In this document: piece after piece, positions 22,270 to 32,960 of the stretch
Position numbering within the stretch: the first letter of the stretch is position 1
How the letters are laid out: every line of letters begins with the position of its first letter
Source: Spraguea lophii
Lineage: Eukaryota > Microsporidia > Spragueidae
Length of the DNA: 64,000 nt
NCBI GenBank assembly: GCA_001887945.1
Contig: LDOQ01000066.1
Coordinates: 1 to 64,000, forward strand
Direction of reading: 5' to 3'
Made by a program: the position numbers and the translations under genes
Notes under the pieces: model-generated
What the model was told of the DNA's origin: nothing
What the model saw: the letters and a program-made list of their open reading frames with translations, nothing else
Databases searched by the model: none

Positions 22270-24349
22270 TGTGTTTAAGTAAGATTCGGATTTCATAATT
22301 CTTGTACTAATATCCGAAATATTTAATCTGTTGTATTATCAATGTCCATATGTATTATTATGATTTTTATGAGGATATTTTATTTCCTATTGTTTAGAAG
22401 GCGTAATCCATGATAAAATGAAGAATATGATTTTTTTAACGAAAAAATCCGATGAATTTAAAGCTGATAAAATATGTATTTTATGTTACCCCATTAATGA
22501 TATAATGGAATTATAAAATATTTTACGAGTATAATTGGTATTATATGATATGTAAGGCTTTATAAAAACATTTGATGTAATATTACACTTTATTAATTGT
22601 TAATGTTTAGATATTCACATCGTAATTCATGTTAAAATATCTTTTTATCATTTATATAATAATTTAATATTATAAGCTATGAATATTATAGAATTCGTTT
22701 ATTGTTTACATTGAGATTTAAGATAAAAATATGATATTTTCAGTATTACTGCCAGACTTTATAATTATCTTTAATACGGTGATATAAATTATAAAAATAA
22801 ATATAATAGATTTAAATTTTATATTTTGAGTTTATTCCTTCTAATATTTATAAATACTGTTTTTGATTCTTTCTAATATATATGTTGAATTGGAATATTA
22901 AGATAATAAGTTAAACAATATTTGTCACGTAATTCATCCTATAATTGAAATCGCGAATTTTTAAAAAAGTGTATAAAACATTTTTCAAAAACATGCGTTA
23001 AATTTTTATTAAAAAAAAGACAAAATATTAATGTTATGTGGGATAAAAAAATAAATTGTTACTCAATTAATTTAAGTAAAATTGATACAGAAGGAGATGA
23101 TTTCATATATAATTTTCATTGTACATAATATTTGAGTAATATTTCGAAACGACCTTGTATTATTTTAAGCTGTTTTCTTATACCATAAAAATTATATCCA
23201 AAACATCCTGTGTTTTTCTTCCATAAGCATTTTTGGGATGTTTTAAATACTGTATAACATTGTTTTTATTTCTCAATATATTATTAATATCACAATATTC
23301 GTAGAAATTTCCGTAATATAATATATAAAATATGCTTATTGTTTTTATTAATGTCTTTGTGATATTAATTAGAAAAAGTTTATTTCAATGATAAAATAAC
23401 ATATTGGAAGTAATGTTTTATAACCATAGCTAATATTTTATATTTATATTCATTATAACATTTTGGAATGTTTTAAATACAAAATTTTAATTATTACGCA
23501 ATATCAATTGATATTTATTGAATGCTAAATATATTAATAATATGATTTTCTAATAGTTGTAGTTATTTTATCCGTTACATTAAATTTACTGGAATAATGG
23601 CTTGGTTTTACACTGCTTTTTAATTCTATTTTAATATGCTTTACATAACAATAAAAATATTATTAGGATTATTTACCAAAGTAAAATCGTGGTGTATACA
23701 TTTAACCTTTTAAAATATTTAAAAAATTAAAGTATAGACTTAATACTATTATTTATTACAATTGAATCCTTTATACATAACATATTATGATGAAATATGT
23801 TTCGTAAATAATTTATTATACGTGTAAAATATAATGAACGTATATTTTGATGTATAGCGACACGTCGAATCACGCGATTCTAATATTATTATTTCTATTA
23901 TAAAATCTGGATTTAAAGGAATATTTATGTTTTAATGAATAATATTTTATTTTGATCGGACAGTTTTTAAAGTCGATATATAAATATGCGCATATAAAAC
24001 AAGGTGTTTCAAAGACACCGTGTTTCAGTTTAAAACAGATTTCAATATTTCTTCATCAATTTTATTATTTATGGTTTTAATAACATATATTATCACATAC
24101 ATGATATTTATATATGCTATTGTATTTAGAGAATAGTATAAATAAAACCTGAAATGGTCATTATAATTTACATATAGAATTTGAACAATTTCATATTTAT
24201 AATTATACAGGTGGTATTTATTATTAAAATAAAATTTTAAGCAAGATTCAACTTTGTATAAATAATATATAATTGTCGGATATAACTTTTGCCAACTTTA
24301 AATTCGCATGTATAAGTAATATGCCGAAATTCAAATTTTGATGTGTTTT
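22270..24349. other. Two-kilobase gene-free region
   Basis: No supported gene on either strand. GATGTTTTAAATACTGTATA (about 23236) and GAATGTTTTAAATACAAAAT (about 23467) share a core that recurs, hinting at decayed repeats. A short hairpin, GGTGTTTCAAAGACACC, lies at about 24002-24018. Most likely an old transposon relic beyond recognition. Confidence 0.35.
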
Positions 24350-24391
24350 AAAGGTTACTGGTATGGCAAAAAAAAAGTATATTATTAAAAG
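24350..24391 (+). repeat. Left terminal inverted repeat of Merlin-like element
   Basis: AAAGGTTACTGGTATGG at the outer end and AAGTATATTATTAAAAG at the inner end pair with the reverse complement of 25278-25319, with only a few mismatches and one length difference in the A run. Confidence 0.8.
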
Positions 24392-25277
24392 TTTTATGGG
24401 GAAATAATAATTAAAAACAGAGATACTTTAAAACATCTTATTCAAAATACATCATTTTTTGTTGCATTTTTAAGAGAAGCGCTATAATTTTAAAAAAAAA
24501 TGTTGTAAATGTAGCAATTTGTTAAATGTTTATGTTGGCAATACATCGGAAGTGTCGTATTTTTATTGTAAGAAGTGTTATGGGTTAGGAAACGATATTC
24601 ACTTAAAATAAATCTTTTTTTTTATAATTTATGTATATTTATGAATAAAATTTTAGAAATAATTTATGAATTTTCTAAAAAAGCAAAATTAAAAAAAATA
24701 ATTAAAAGAAAAGGTTTAAATAAGAAGACAGTTAAAAATAAAAAGTATATATTGGTAGAGATTATCTAATCACCCTAAAAAAACAATTAAAAGTATAATC
24801 TTATAGTTGAAATAGATGAATCTTTTGTCGTTTAAAGGGAATATAATAAGGATACAATAACCAAACAAATTTGGGTTGTAGGTGGTGTATATAGGAAAAG
24901 GATGATGTGTTGTTTGCAATAATAATAAAGAGAAGTTCTGATAAACTCCGGAAAGTCATATATATGAATGTAAGATCAAAAATAACCTTAATTACAGGTT
25001 GTTGAAAAGGGTATGGTTTTTAAAAAAGTCAACACATAAGCACATGATTATTAATCACGAAAAATTCTTTGTTGGCTTAAATAATCCCAAAATGAATATT
25101 CAAAGAACTAAAAACAAATGGAAATACCTAAAATCAAAAGAGACCAATAAATATAAAAATCTCAGAAATTTTATTAATGAATTTTTAGATTTTCAGAAAA
25201 TAAAATGTGGATTTTCGGATTTTCGGATTTGTTTGTTTTATTTAAATTAAATTAAAGTTTTTTTTACTTTTCAATCT

Positions 25278-25319
25278 CTTTTAATAATATACTTTTTTGT
25301 TCCATCCCAGTAACCTTTT
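25278..25319 (-). repeat. Right terminal inverted repeat of Merlin-like element
   Basis: The reverse complement begins AAAAGGTTACTGGGATGG and ends AAGTATATTATTAAAAG, mirroring 24350-24391. No clear target-site duplication is seen outside it. Confidence 0.8.
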
Positions 25320-25422
25320 TACCCAAACGGGATTAAGAAAAATAATATATTATATAATATGTTAATATAAATAAATTTTACTTTTTAACATGCGTTTATT
25401 TTTTTAATGGAGTTGATTTTAG

Positions 25423-28098
25423 TTAACAAAGATAACCAAGCAACTTTAGAAGTAAATGAGCACCATTGTTTTTCAATTGCATATATTCTTTATTAGGGTC
25501 GGTATCATCCTGAATATATTCGAATAAATTATCCATTTCTATAGCTTCATTATAGATAGAAGTAAAATATTCTCTTAACTGATTGTATAACTTGAAACCG
25601 GATTTTTTATCTCTCAAGAATTTGTTAATTTCATTTGTTATTGCTTGATAAGTAAACCTATTAAAAATTTCTTCAGTTATATATTTTTTATCATGAAGGT
25701 CTTGTATATTTGACATGTTTCCATATAAATGTATTTCTTTCTGAAAACCAAATTCCTCAGATAATATATTTTTCCAATTTAAAAATACTCCTATTTCTTC
25801 TTTTTCCCCTCTACCTGTTGTAATATCTTTAAGTATATTAATCTTAAGATTTGAAATTATTTCCATTGTTTTATGTTCAGCACTACTACAGTCATTTCCT
25901 AATTTTAATCTCATATACGCTTCTATAAATGCTTCACCTTGACCGTCTAAACACGGAACATTATCTTCTGTGGTATAGGGATTGAATTGTAATCCATGTA
26001 AAAGCCTGACAAATGTATCATCTACAAATTCCTTTTTTTCTGGTAACATTTTAAAAATTATCGTAACAATAGATTCAAAATAATTAATAATAGAGTCTCT
26101 TTTTTGAAAATCAATAGAAGATGTACTTTCTTGAAAAGAAATAGCTTCATAAAAATAGTATACATCCATTCTTCTCATCAAAAAAGATAATTTCTCTTCT
26201 TCTTTATATGGTTTTATTTGTTGAAAAATATTATGTAGCATAAATTCAATCTGGTTTTTTGTTTTTATGTGTTTTTCTGGTTTAAATGACATACACAATT
26301 TTATTTTATCTAAATTCAACCGTTCATTGATAGGTATATTAAGATTTTCATATAAGGTTTTAATATTTAAATCGAAATTTATGTCTCCGGGAATTATAAA
26401 TTCATCTAATATTATTTCCCTATCATATCTAATGTTTCTTAAAATATTAGGGTCTACTTGTTCAATAGTAATTAATTCTGAATTTTGTATGCCTGTATTT
26501 ATTTGTTGGAGTAATGGATTTCGAGATAAATTAATTAAGATATTTCTATTACTAACATTATTTATCCTAACTGGAAGTAATTCTATATTATTTTGATATA
26601 ACATTATATTTCGAAGAGTTGGGATATCAAATATGTTCTTATCAATATTAACTATTTGGTTATGAGATAACTCTAATAATTCTAAAGAACTATTTATTCC
26701 GAAAACATTTTTGAGTTCGACTATTTGATTATTATTTGCCATAAAAACTATTAGATTGGTTAATTTAAATATAGTATTAGGGATATTAGTTAAATAGCAG
26801 TCAGATAAATCTAACTCCTTAATTTTTGAATCAGACGATACATTCTCAAATATATCAATATTATCATCAAACCGTTCTGAGCATCTAATAATTAATTTTT
26901 CGATATTATTATAATAAAAAATATTTGGTAATACACTTATGTTTTTAAGATCTAAATTAAGATAAATCGGTCCATCACTTGTATAATGACATCTCTCGAT
27001 TTCTGTGAGTATATTATTAAATATAATGAGATATTTTAATCGTTTTAATTTTAAAATATTATTATCAAGTTTATAAATTTTATTTGCGGATAAATCAAAA
27101 GATGTTAAATTTTGCAGCGCATTATCAGAAATTGAACATTGCTGTATTTCGTTATTTCGAATATACAATTCTTCCATATTATTAAATATGTTATTATCAA
27201 TAATTATTATTTTAATACGGTTATGATTTATTTCTAGCTTTTTTAATTTGGAAAAAGAGTATATTTCATGGGGTATTTTTTCGAAGTCATTTGCTGAGAT
27301 ATCAAGTTCTTCTAAATTGACAAAATTCTGGAAATATGAAGGGAACAAACTCAAGCTATTATTGCAAATCCGTAGATTTTTTAAACGAAAAAAAGTTTCA
27401 TCGTGTTTATACACGCTAGAATTTTCGTCACAATAACTGTTGTTCGTATCCAAATGACAATCTGAATGTATTGAATAATCGATAAAATTGCCATTCGCAA
27501 ACAATGATCTGTTAAAAGATAAATCAAGCGCTTTCAAATTTTTTAGTTTACATAGATTCACATTAATCTTTTCTAGATCATAAGAATGATTAATATTTAA
27601 TATTTCAAGACCTGTCATTTTAATTATTTCAGAAGGTATAATACTTATTTTATTGATGCTTATGATGAGTATTTTTAATGTTGTCAATGAAAATAAAACT
27701 TTGGGGAATTCTTGGAATTTATTATTACTTAAATTTAAAATTTTCAGATATTTAAAATTTTCAAATCTATTAGGCAATTTGCATAAATCCAAACTCATAA
27801 GGGTTAAATGTGTAAGATGGTCAATTTCGCAAAATATCTTAGGAAATTTATTATAGTCTGTGTCAATGTCTTTATTAATTAAATCTTGTATTTTGATATT
27901 TTTGTGGTTTCTAAGAGATTCGTACAATACAAATGAACATAAAAATTTTGGATTGCTGGTAATTTCATTATATAACTCATTTAAATGTGCTTCATCGGAA
28001 TATACTATTAAATCTCGAAGAAAATCATAATTTCCAGATGTTATTCTATATGTAATACACATTACCAATCCTTGAAAAATAATAAGTAAGAAATTCAT
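25423..28098 (-). CDS. Secreted LRR protein with NEL-like C-terminal domain
   Basis: An 891-residue protein. The first ATG (28098) gives Met-Asn-Phe-Leu-Leu-Ile-Ile-Phe, a hydrophobic signal-peptide-like N-terminus; the frame upstream starts only at a TTG. Residues about 90-540 are leucine-rich repeats of about 23 residues (LxxLxLSxNxLxxIP pattern), interrupted by an insert near 200-235. Residues about 560-891 are alpha-helical. This domain contains VPCLD (Cys716-x-Asp718) and, about 50 residues later, EEIGVFLNWKNIL, then KEIHLYGN. That arrangement recalls the CxD catalytic site and following helices of the IpaH/SspH NEL E3 ubiquitin ligase domain. If correct, the protein would be exported and ubiquitinate a host target recognised by the LRRs. 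The secreted LRR assignment is strong; the ligase assignment is tentative. Confidence 0.8.
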   Translation of the reverse strand: MNFLLIIFQGLVMCITYRITSGNYDFLRDLIVYSDEAHLNELYNEITSNPKFLCSFVLYESLRNHKNIKIQDLINKDIDTDYNKFPKIFCEIDHLTHLTLMSLDLCKLPNRFENFKYLKILNLSNNKFQEFPKVLFSLTTLKILIISINKISIIPSEIIKMTGLEILNINHSYDLEKINVNLCKLKNLKALDLSFNRSLFANGNFIDYSIHSDCHLDTNNSYCDENSSVYKHDETFFRLKNLRICNNSLSLFPSYFQNFVNLEELDISANDFEKIPHEIYSFSKLKKLEINHNRIKIIIIDNNIFNNMEELYIRNNEIQQCSISDNALQNLTSFDLSANKIYKLDNNILKLKRLKYLIIFNNILTEIERCHYTSDGPIYLNLDLKNISVLPNIFYYNNIEKLIIRCSERFDDNIDIFENVSSDSKIKELDLSDCYLTNIPNTIFKLTNLIVFMANNNQIVELKNVFGINSSLELLELSHNQIVNIDKNIFDIPTLRNIMLYQNNIELLPVRINNVSNRNILINLSRNPLLQQINTGIQNSELITIEQVDPNILRNIRYDREIILDEFIIPGDINFDLNIKTLYENLNIPINERLNLDKIKLCMSFKPEKHIKTKNQIEFMLHNIFQQIKPYKEEEKLSFLMRRMDVYYFYEAISFQESTSSIDFQKRDSIINYFESIVTIIFKMLPEKKEFVDDTFVRLLHGLQFNPYTTEDNVPCLDGQGEAFIEAYMRLKLGNDCSSAEHKTMEIISNLKINILKDITTGRGEKEEIGVFLNWKNILSEEFGFQKEIHLYGNMSNIQDLHDKKYITEEIFNRFTYQAITNEINKFLRDKKSGFKLYNQLREYFTSIYNEAIEMDNLFEYIQDDTDPNKEYMQLKNNGAHLLLKLLGYLC

Positions 28099-29579
28099 AT
28101 ACAAGGGATAACTATTTTATGTCATTTCAATAAATAATCTATTTCTAAATAAATATATTATTTTCAACTCAAAAAATTAAAGTATTAAGTCAACGACAGA
28201 ATACATGCACTTCTTAGTATGTCTACATTAAAAATATCAAAAAATCACTTATATTTTCTTGAGTATTTATGTCTTTGTATATACATTATTTGTATCAAGA
28301 AAATTTATAATTGATTATACTCATTAGAAAGAAATTATTCTTATAAACAATAAATGTTTAAAACCAATCCAACTATCCAGTAAACCAAAAACGATAATCA
28401 AATTTATTGTTTAAAATAAGATCTGTTCTAATAAATTCTTTCAATTAATTATAAATCTAATGTACAAATAGTTAATAATTGTTGAAAATACGTAATTCAT
28501 ACGTTACAAAATTTTGTTATAAACATGTAATAATCCTATTTTAAATTACACATCTAAAAATTGATATTTGGGGAGGTCTTGAACATTATACAAATAGAGA
28601 GTAGTCATTATAAAATCTTAATAATATGTATGTAAAGGATTTTCTCTTCTGATGATAGATAATCAAAAAAAAATTGGAGTTTTGCTTATAATATGTATCA
28701 ATATTCTTTTTCGGGGTTTTAACATCCTTTTTATCAAAATATTGGTAGAGTCAGTAATCAATAAAAGTAATGTAACTTAATTTCATACTAATCGTTTTGA
28801 TCTAACTTTGAAATTTTGAAATTTGGGATACAGAAGAAAACTTAGATATCAACAAAAAGTATCTGCTTGTTTTTTTAATACATATTGGAAATTTATAATT
28901 AACCAATTGTAGATTTTAATGTCATGATTTCCTTTTTCCGCTTTTATGATCTTCATCATTTGAATAAATTTATCCTTTTCAATCTTGTATCCGCACCAAC
29001 AATTATGATATTCTATAAAGTATAACTAAGTTGTGTTATCAGACTCATTCATTTAACTTACCTTTTCTTCATTATTTATTTTTAAGTTTTTTGTTTAAAA
29101 AAATTCGCTAATTAAAAATTTAATTCTATTTATTTAAAAATATCTTACACACGCGAACATTAAAATAAATAAACTATTAAATTTTTTTATATTAATGAAA
29201 TTATTTAATTAAGTGTAATCAAATCAATAAGTTCTGTCACATCGAATAATCGAATATTGTGTAATATAATATTGATACTGTTTTTATATGTTTAAATTTA
29301 TTTTTAAGGATTTATTCAATGTTATTTATTTATACCAAAATTGAATATCAATTTTTTAATCGTAAATTTTCCTATATCATGATTAATGAACCACTTATAC
29401 ATATTTTTATCGGTCTCTTATAATAAAATAAATATTTTAAAAAGATTGCTAAATAATACCTGAAATTTCGAAATTCAAAAAATCTTATAACAGTTAGCCA
29501 CCCTATTACATTTAAAAATTATAATATTTTTTAGTTATAAAACTTTACATTCTTGTCTATCGATAATTAATTTAATTCA
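28099..29579. other. Gene-free region with unclassified coding relic
   Basis: No intact gene. On the minus strand around 28840-29050 a translated stretch (CWCGYKIEKDKFIQMMKI, then IKIYNWLI), broken by stops, looks like a decayed protein-coding region, perhaps of a transposon, but I cannot name it. Confidence 0.35.
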
Positions 29580-29625
29580 TTTTTGTAAAAGTTGTTTTGA
29601 GGACCCTCCCTTTTGCGTTTATATA
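29580..29625 (+). repeat. Left terminal inverted repeat of Merlin-like element
   Basis: Contains TTTTGAGGACCCT, then TTTTGCGTTTATATA, pairing with the reverse complement of 30528-30574 with few mismatches. Confidence 0.8.
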
Positions 29626-30527
29626 GATAAAAAAGGTTTAATTAGTGTTTATTTGTTATATCTTTCCCTTTTGATCGTGTAAAATTTTCTCAAACGGGCT
29701 CATACGAAATTTAAGAAATTTAAATTCCGAAATATGCCATGAAAGATTTTTTTAAGATTAGTTCCTCGTGCTTTAATATATATCTTTAGTTTACACCACA
29801 GATTTTCAATGTTCTGAGTGTGTATCTCTTTGTTTTTCGGGGATGCAAAATTTATTTTATGGTTTACCCAAAAATGTTTAAATCCTATATTTTTAAGGCT
29901 AAGATACCCTTTCCAACCATCTTTCATTATCGTAGAATTCTTTTTTATATTTTTTAAAACTATATTTTCAATGGGTTCACGGTTTCTGGTATGTACTATT
30001 TCAAAAACCCATCATTTGGAGGTTAAGGATATTCCACCAATGCATCATAATTGTTTAAAACATCGGCCAACATTATACTTTCTTCTGCTAAAGCCACTTT
30101 CATCAACCTCCACTATGTCTTTATACCCACCTATTTTTTATATTCAATTTTATTAATAACAAGTTTTATAAGACCCATAACTATGTTAATTAGTTTGTAA
30201 TCGACTTCAAGTTCATGTTTAATGTCTTTTATTCATGTTTCACGGGATCACTCATATATTATAAAAATTATATTTTTTAGTGCGGTCCGTATACCTGAAA
30301 ATACAGAACCATCTCGTATCGAAATAGATGTTTTATTACATCTTTTGGTTTGACAAAGCCAGATTACTCCATCCGATACCTTTTTACTCTTTAAATACAT
30401 CTCTTTTTTGCATTTTTTACATCTTCTTATTTTATAAATTACTCCGACATTGGAGGAGAAAGTAAAAATCTTATACGGTAAATTAAGTTGTTCGTACAAT
30501 GCTAATCTTGTAAACATGTGTTATATT

Positions 30528-30574
30528 TATATAAACGCAAAAAAAGGGTCCTCAAAGCAAGTTTTACCAAAAAA
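30528..30574 (-). repeat. Right terminal inverted repeat of Merlin-like element
   Basis: Reverse complement contains GCTTTGAGGACCCT, then TTTTTGCGTTTATATA, mirroring 29580-29625. No certain target-site duplication. Confidence 0.8.
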
Positions 30575-30727
30575 TTATATATGAAATTAATTATTATATT
30601 AAATGGTTAATAATAAAAATTTATATTATCCATACCAGTATATAGGCGATGAATATTAAATTTTTCATTTAATTTTAAATGTTTGTAATTTAACTGTGTA
30701 ATTCAAAAAGTTTTTTTTCTAAATTTT

Positions 30728-31195
30728 CCAAGCTCGTTTGTTCCAATGGTCGTGGGATGGTAACCAATCCCAAGCCTAATGGGTTCGAGCCTCTGCCATG
30801 AGAATTTCCGAATAAAATAAAATAAACGTAGAAGAGAAGGGAAAAAGGATGTTGGGTAGATGGGGTTTGATAGAAAAACATTAGTTATATCTGGTATGAC
30901 ATCCTGCTATTAGATTAAGTAATATTGACTAGTGTTATTACAATCTTTATATTAATTCGTAGCTCAGCAATATTATACCATGATAGAAGTTGAAAACCTT
31001 TAAGAAGATGGAAGATGCGATGGAGTACGCCATATACAGAATCCTGGCGCTGGAATATATGCTAAACTGAGATTGATGCATATATATAATGGAAGCGGTT
31101 AATACCCATTTAAATATGCTTCAGGAATACAAGGCTATAGACTACGGTAGATCAACCTGCCAGGAAAATTCTGTAAATAAAAATTTCATTCAAAA
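30728..31195 (+). mobile_element. Full-length SINE-like repeat with tRNA-like head
   Basis: The best plus-strand copy. TTGTTCCAATGGTCG at the start is A-box-like. TGGGAT-GGTAACCA-ATCCCA forms a 6-bp stem, and GGGTTCGAGCC is a 9-of-11 B-box match. The body follows with GATTAAGTAATATTGACTAG, AATTCGTAGCTCAGCAATAT, then CCTGGCGCTGGAATATATGC. The 3' end AATTCTGTAAATAAAAATTTC matches the other copies. Its length (about 468 bp) agrees with the copy at 20318-20786. Confidence 0.85.
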
Positions 31196-31239
31196 TATAT
31201 TGGGTTTATAAAATTACTATACTTTCTTTTTTTATTTTT

Positions 31240-31440
31240 TTTCTGTTATTCTTCTATATTTGTCATAATTCTTATTCCTAATACTTCATAAAATACGTCC
31301 TTTATTTTTATATAATGCATCTAATAATATAAAATAATGGCAATATTTTATTTTATTAAGTCTCCCTTTATTTATGAATGCTTCATCAACTTCAATTTCA
31401 AAAATTTACTCATCGATTTTTTTCATTGTTAATTCTGTGT
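31240..31440 (-). pseudogene. Possible Merlin-like transposase fragment
   Basis: The minus strand reads EIEVDEAFINKGRLNK, then HYFILLDALYKNKGRI, resembling the first catalytic acid block of ISXO2-like transposases. The rest is missing or unreadable. Confidence 0.3.
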
Positions 31441-31890
31441 ACCTTTCCTCATATTATAAAAACTAGTGTTGGATAGCTTATAATACACTGTAAATTATTA
31501 TTCGATTAGTTTTATAATTGTTTACAGAATACATTTATATAGAATTTTCTAATATATAATATTTTAATATTTTCAAAGTATCTTATACTAGTATTGATAT
31601 AAAAACTTTGTATTTCCTTTTAAATTACATATGTATAAGATCAGCTTTATATTAGCTTTGCCTAAATCAATAGTTCTTTTTAAAAACTACATTTTCTTTC
31701 TTCTTTTAAAATATTCAGTCTAATACTTAATAAATTTACTAAACGAGTGTATAGTATATTAAATTAATATACATATTGATATTGTTTATTTTTACTTAAA
31801 AAATAATAATATTCAGTTTCTAAAAACGACTCTCAGCAAATAATTTTATAACATTTTTTAAAAAAAAATTGTAAATTTTAAAATATTTTA
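31440..31890. other. Intergenic region upstream of Mis18-like gene
   Basis: AT-rich; no gene, RNA or repeat copy recognised. Confidence 0.4.
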
Positions 31891-31898
31891 CCCTCCCC
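31891..31898 (+). promoter_or_regulatory. Start-proximal CCCTCCCC motif
   Basis: A C-rich octamer seven bases before the ATG at 31906 within an A/T-only context; the microsporidian start-proximal signal. Confidence 0.6.
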
Positions 31899-31905
31899 AA
31901 ACATT

Positions 31906-32316
31906 ATGTCTCTCCATAATCCATTTGTTATACAATGTGAATCATGCAAATTAATAATTGGTGAATCTTTTGCATTAATTGATTATAGAAACAACAAATT
32001 AATTCTAGAATACGTTAGTAGCAATATTTCAGAAATAACAAACAACAAAATAAAATGTAAATGTGGAAAAATTGTAGGAAACGTAGAAACTATAATTCAA
32101 TCAGATGAAAATAAAAATAATAGTAAAATATCAAAAAGTATTACAGAAATAACAGAGCAGGGTAAAAAATTATATTATATTGAAAAAAATAATGTTACAA
32201 CATTCGTTTTGGGATATACAGATACTAATTTGATGGGGATATCAGAATTGTCTGAAGAGGTGTATAAACTACAGAAGTTTTGTACAATGTTGTATGAAAA
32301 AATCAATAAGAAATAA
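31906..32316 (+). CDS. Mis18-like (Yippee/Mis18 fold) protein
   Basis: A 136-residue protein with two cysteine pairs, CESC (residues 11-14) and CKCG (about 52-55), in a fold-like order: FVIQCESCKLIIGESFALID, a strand region ending EYVSSNISEI, then KCKCGKIVGNV. This matches the Yippee/Mis18 zinc-binding core, where CxxC plus IxxS is followed by the second CxxC-type site. The C-terminal third ends in a helix (ELSEEVYKLQKFCTMLYEKI) suited to oligomerisation, as in Mis18. Mis18 proteins help load centromeric CENP-A histone in other eukaryotes. The second site is C-x-C rather than C-x-x-C. CCCTCCCC precedes the ATG. An alternative is another small zinc protein. Confidence 0.55.
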   Translation: MSLHNPFVIQCESCKLIIGESFALIDYRNNKLILEYVSSNISEITNNKIKCKCGKIVGNVETIIQSDENKNNSKISKSITEITEQGKKLYYIEKNNVTTFVLGYTDTNLMGISELSEEVYKLQKFCTMLYEKINKK

Positions 32317-32444
32317 ATATAATTTAATAAAAAGTATTTTTAAAAAAAATATGACTATGAGATATTCCAATGGATGTTATATTAAATAAAATATAAATAA
32401 ATATTTAAATAGTAATTATTATTTTTAATTAAAATTTAATCTTT

Positions 32445-32790
32445 AAATGATCGTATGGTTGTGGGTAATAAATAAACATTGAATTTAGAAGATTCAAATT
32501 CTTAATCCAAAAAAATTTCAAAACAAAAAAATAAATGGAGATGAATATAGATTTTTTATACGTATTGTTTGATAATATAATTTAGATATGCCTTATACGA
32601 TTGGTATACGTGTATATTGATGTGATTTTAATTAATACACTGATTAATGATTATAGATTATGAAAGATCTAAGAATTATATTTAAGAATATATTAGGTTC
32701 AACATACATTACTATAAATATCTAATCTTCAAAAAAATAAAATAAGATATGATTAATGTATATATGTATATATGTAATAGGTCAAGTAAC
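32445..32790 (+). mobile_element. Degenerate SINE-like repeat
   Basis: The head (ATGATCGTATGGTTGTGGG, then AGATTCAAATTC as a decayed B box) and body (ATATTGATGTGATTTTAATT, then AAGATATGATTAATGTATAT) align in order with the full copies, but with heavy A/T drift. Confidence 0.5.
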
Positions 32791-32948
32791 ATAATCATAT
32801 TTTCTATCTTAATTAATCGAATATTCCAGATCATATTTTATTGAATAAATATTTAATAAATCTATATTAAAAGAAAATATTTTTCACTGATAACCTTTGT
32901 ACCAATAACATAATTTCATCATTTTTATAAAATATTAAATATTTTTTA

Positions 32949-32952
32949 CCCC
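32949..32952 (+). promoter_or_regulatory. Start-proximal CCCC motif
   Basis: TTACCCCTCACACTC sits directly before the glutaredoxin ATG at 32961 and supports that start. Confidence 0.55.
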
Positions 32953-32960
32953 TCACACTC

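Larger units (their letters stand above)
24350..25319 (+). mobile_element. Merlin/ISXO2-like element with inverted repeats, decayed
   Basis: A 970-bp element bounded by imperfect terminal inverted repeats. The plus-strand transposase relic inside shows a zinc-finger-like start (CCKC, then CKKC, about 24500-24580). A conserved helical stretch, MNKILEIIYEFSKKAKLK, follows (about 24640). EIDESFVV, then TKQIWVVGGVYRK (about 24805-24900), carries the first catalytic acids. HMIINHEKFFVG, then QRTKNKW (about 25030-25120), closes the core. Stops and frame shifts make it non-coding. The domain order matches IS1595/ISXO2 transposases, called Merlin in eukaryotes. Confidence 0.75.
29580..30574 (-). mobile_element. 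Merlin/ISXO2-like element with inverted repeats, decayed
   Basis: A 995-bp element bounded by inverted repeats. The minus-strand transposase relic reads in order: CKKC, then WLCQTKRCNKTSISIRDGS (about 30300-30440, N-terminal zinc-binding region). VEVDESGFSRRKYNVGR follows (about 30070-30120, first catalytic acids), and then MKDGWKGYLSL, VNHKINF, HTQNIENLW (about 29800-29927, second Asp and closing region). A stop follows the VEVDE block and frames shift between blocks. It is the best preserved of the four Merlin-like relics here, and its inverted repeats differ from those of the 24.3-kb element, so they are separate families. Confidence 0.8.

Noticed and set aside
24575..25250. Two short plus-strand genes
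   Set aside because: They are fragments of one dead Merlin-like transposase, placed in order between its inverted repeats.
29818..30156. Plus-strand 112-residue frame
   Set aside because: Antisense shadow of the Merlin-like transposase relic.
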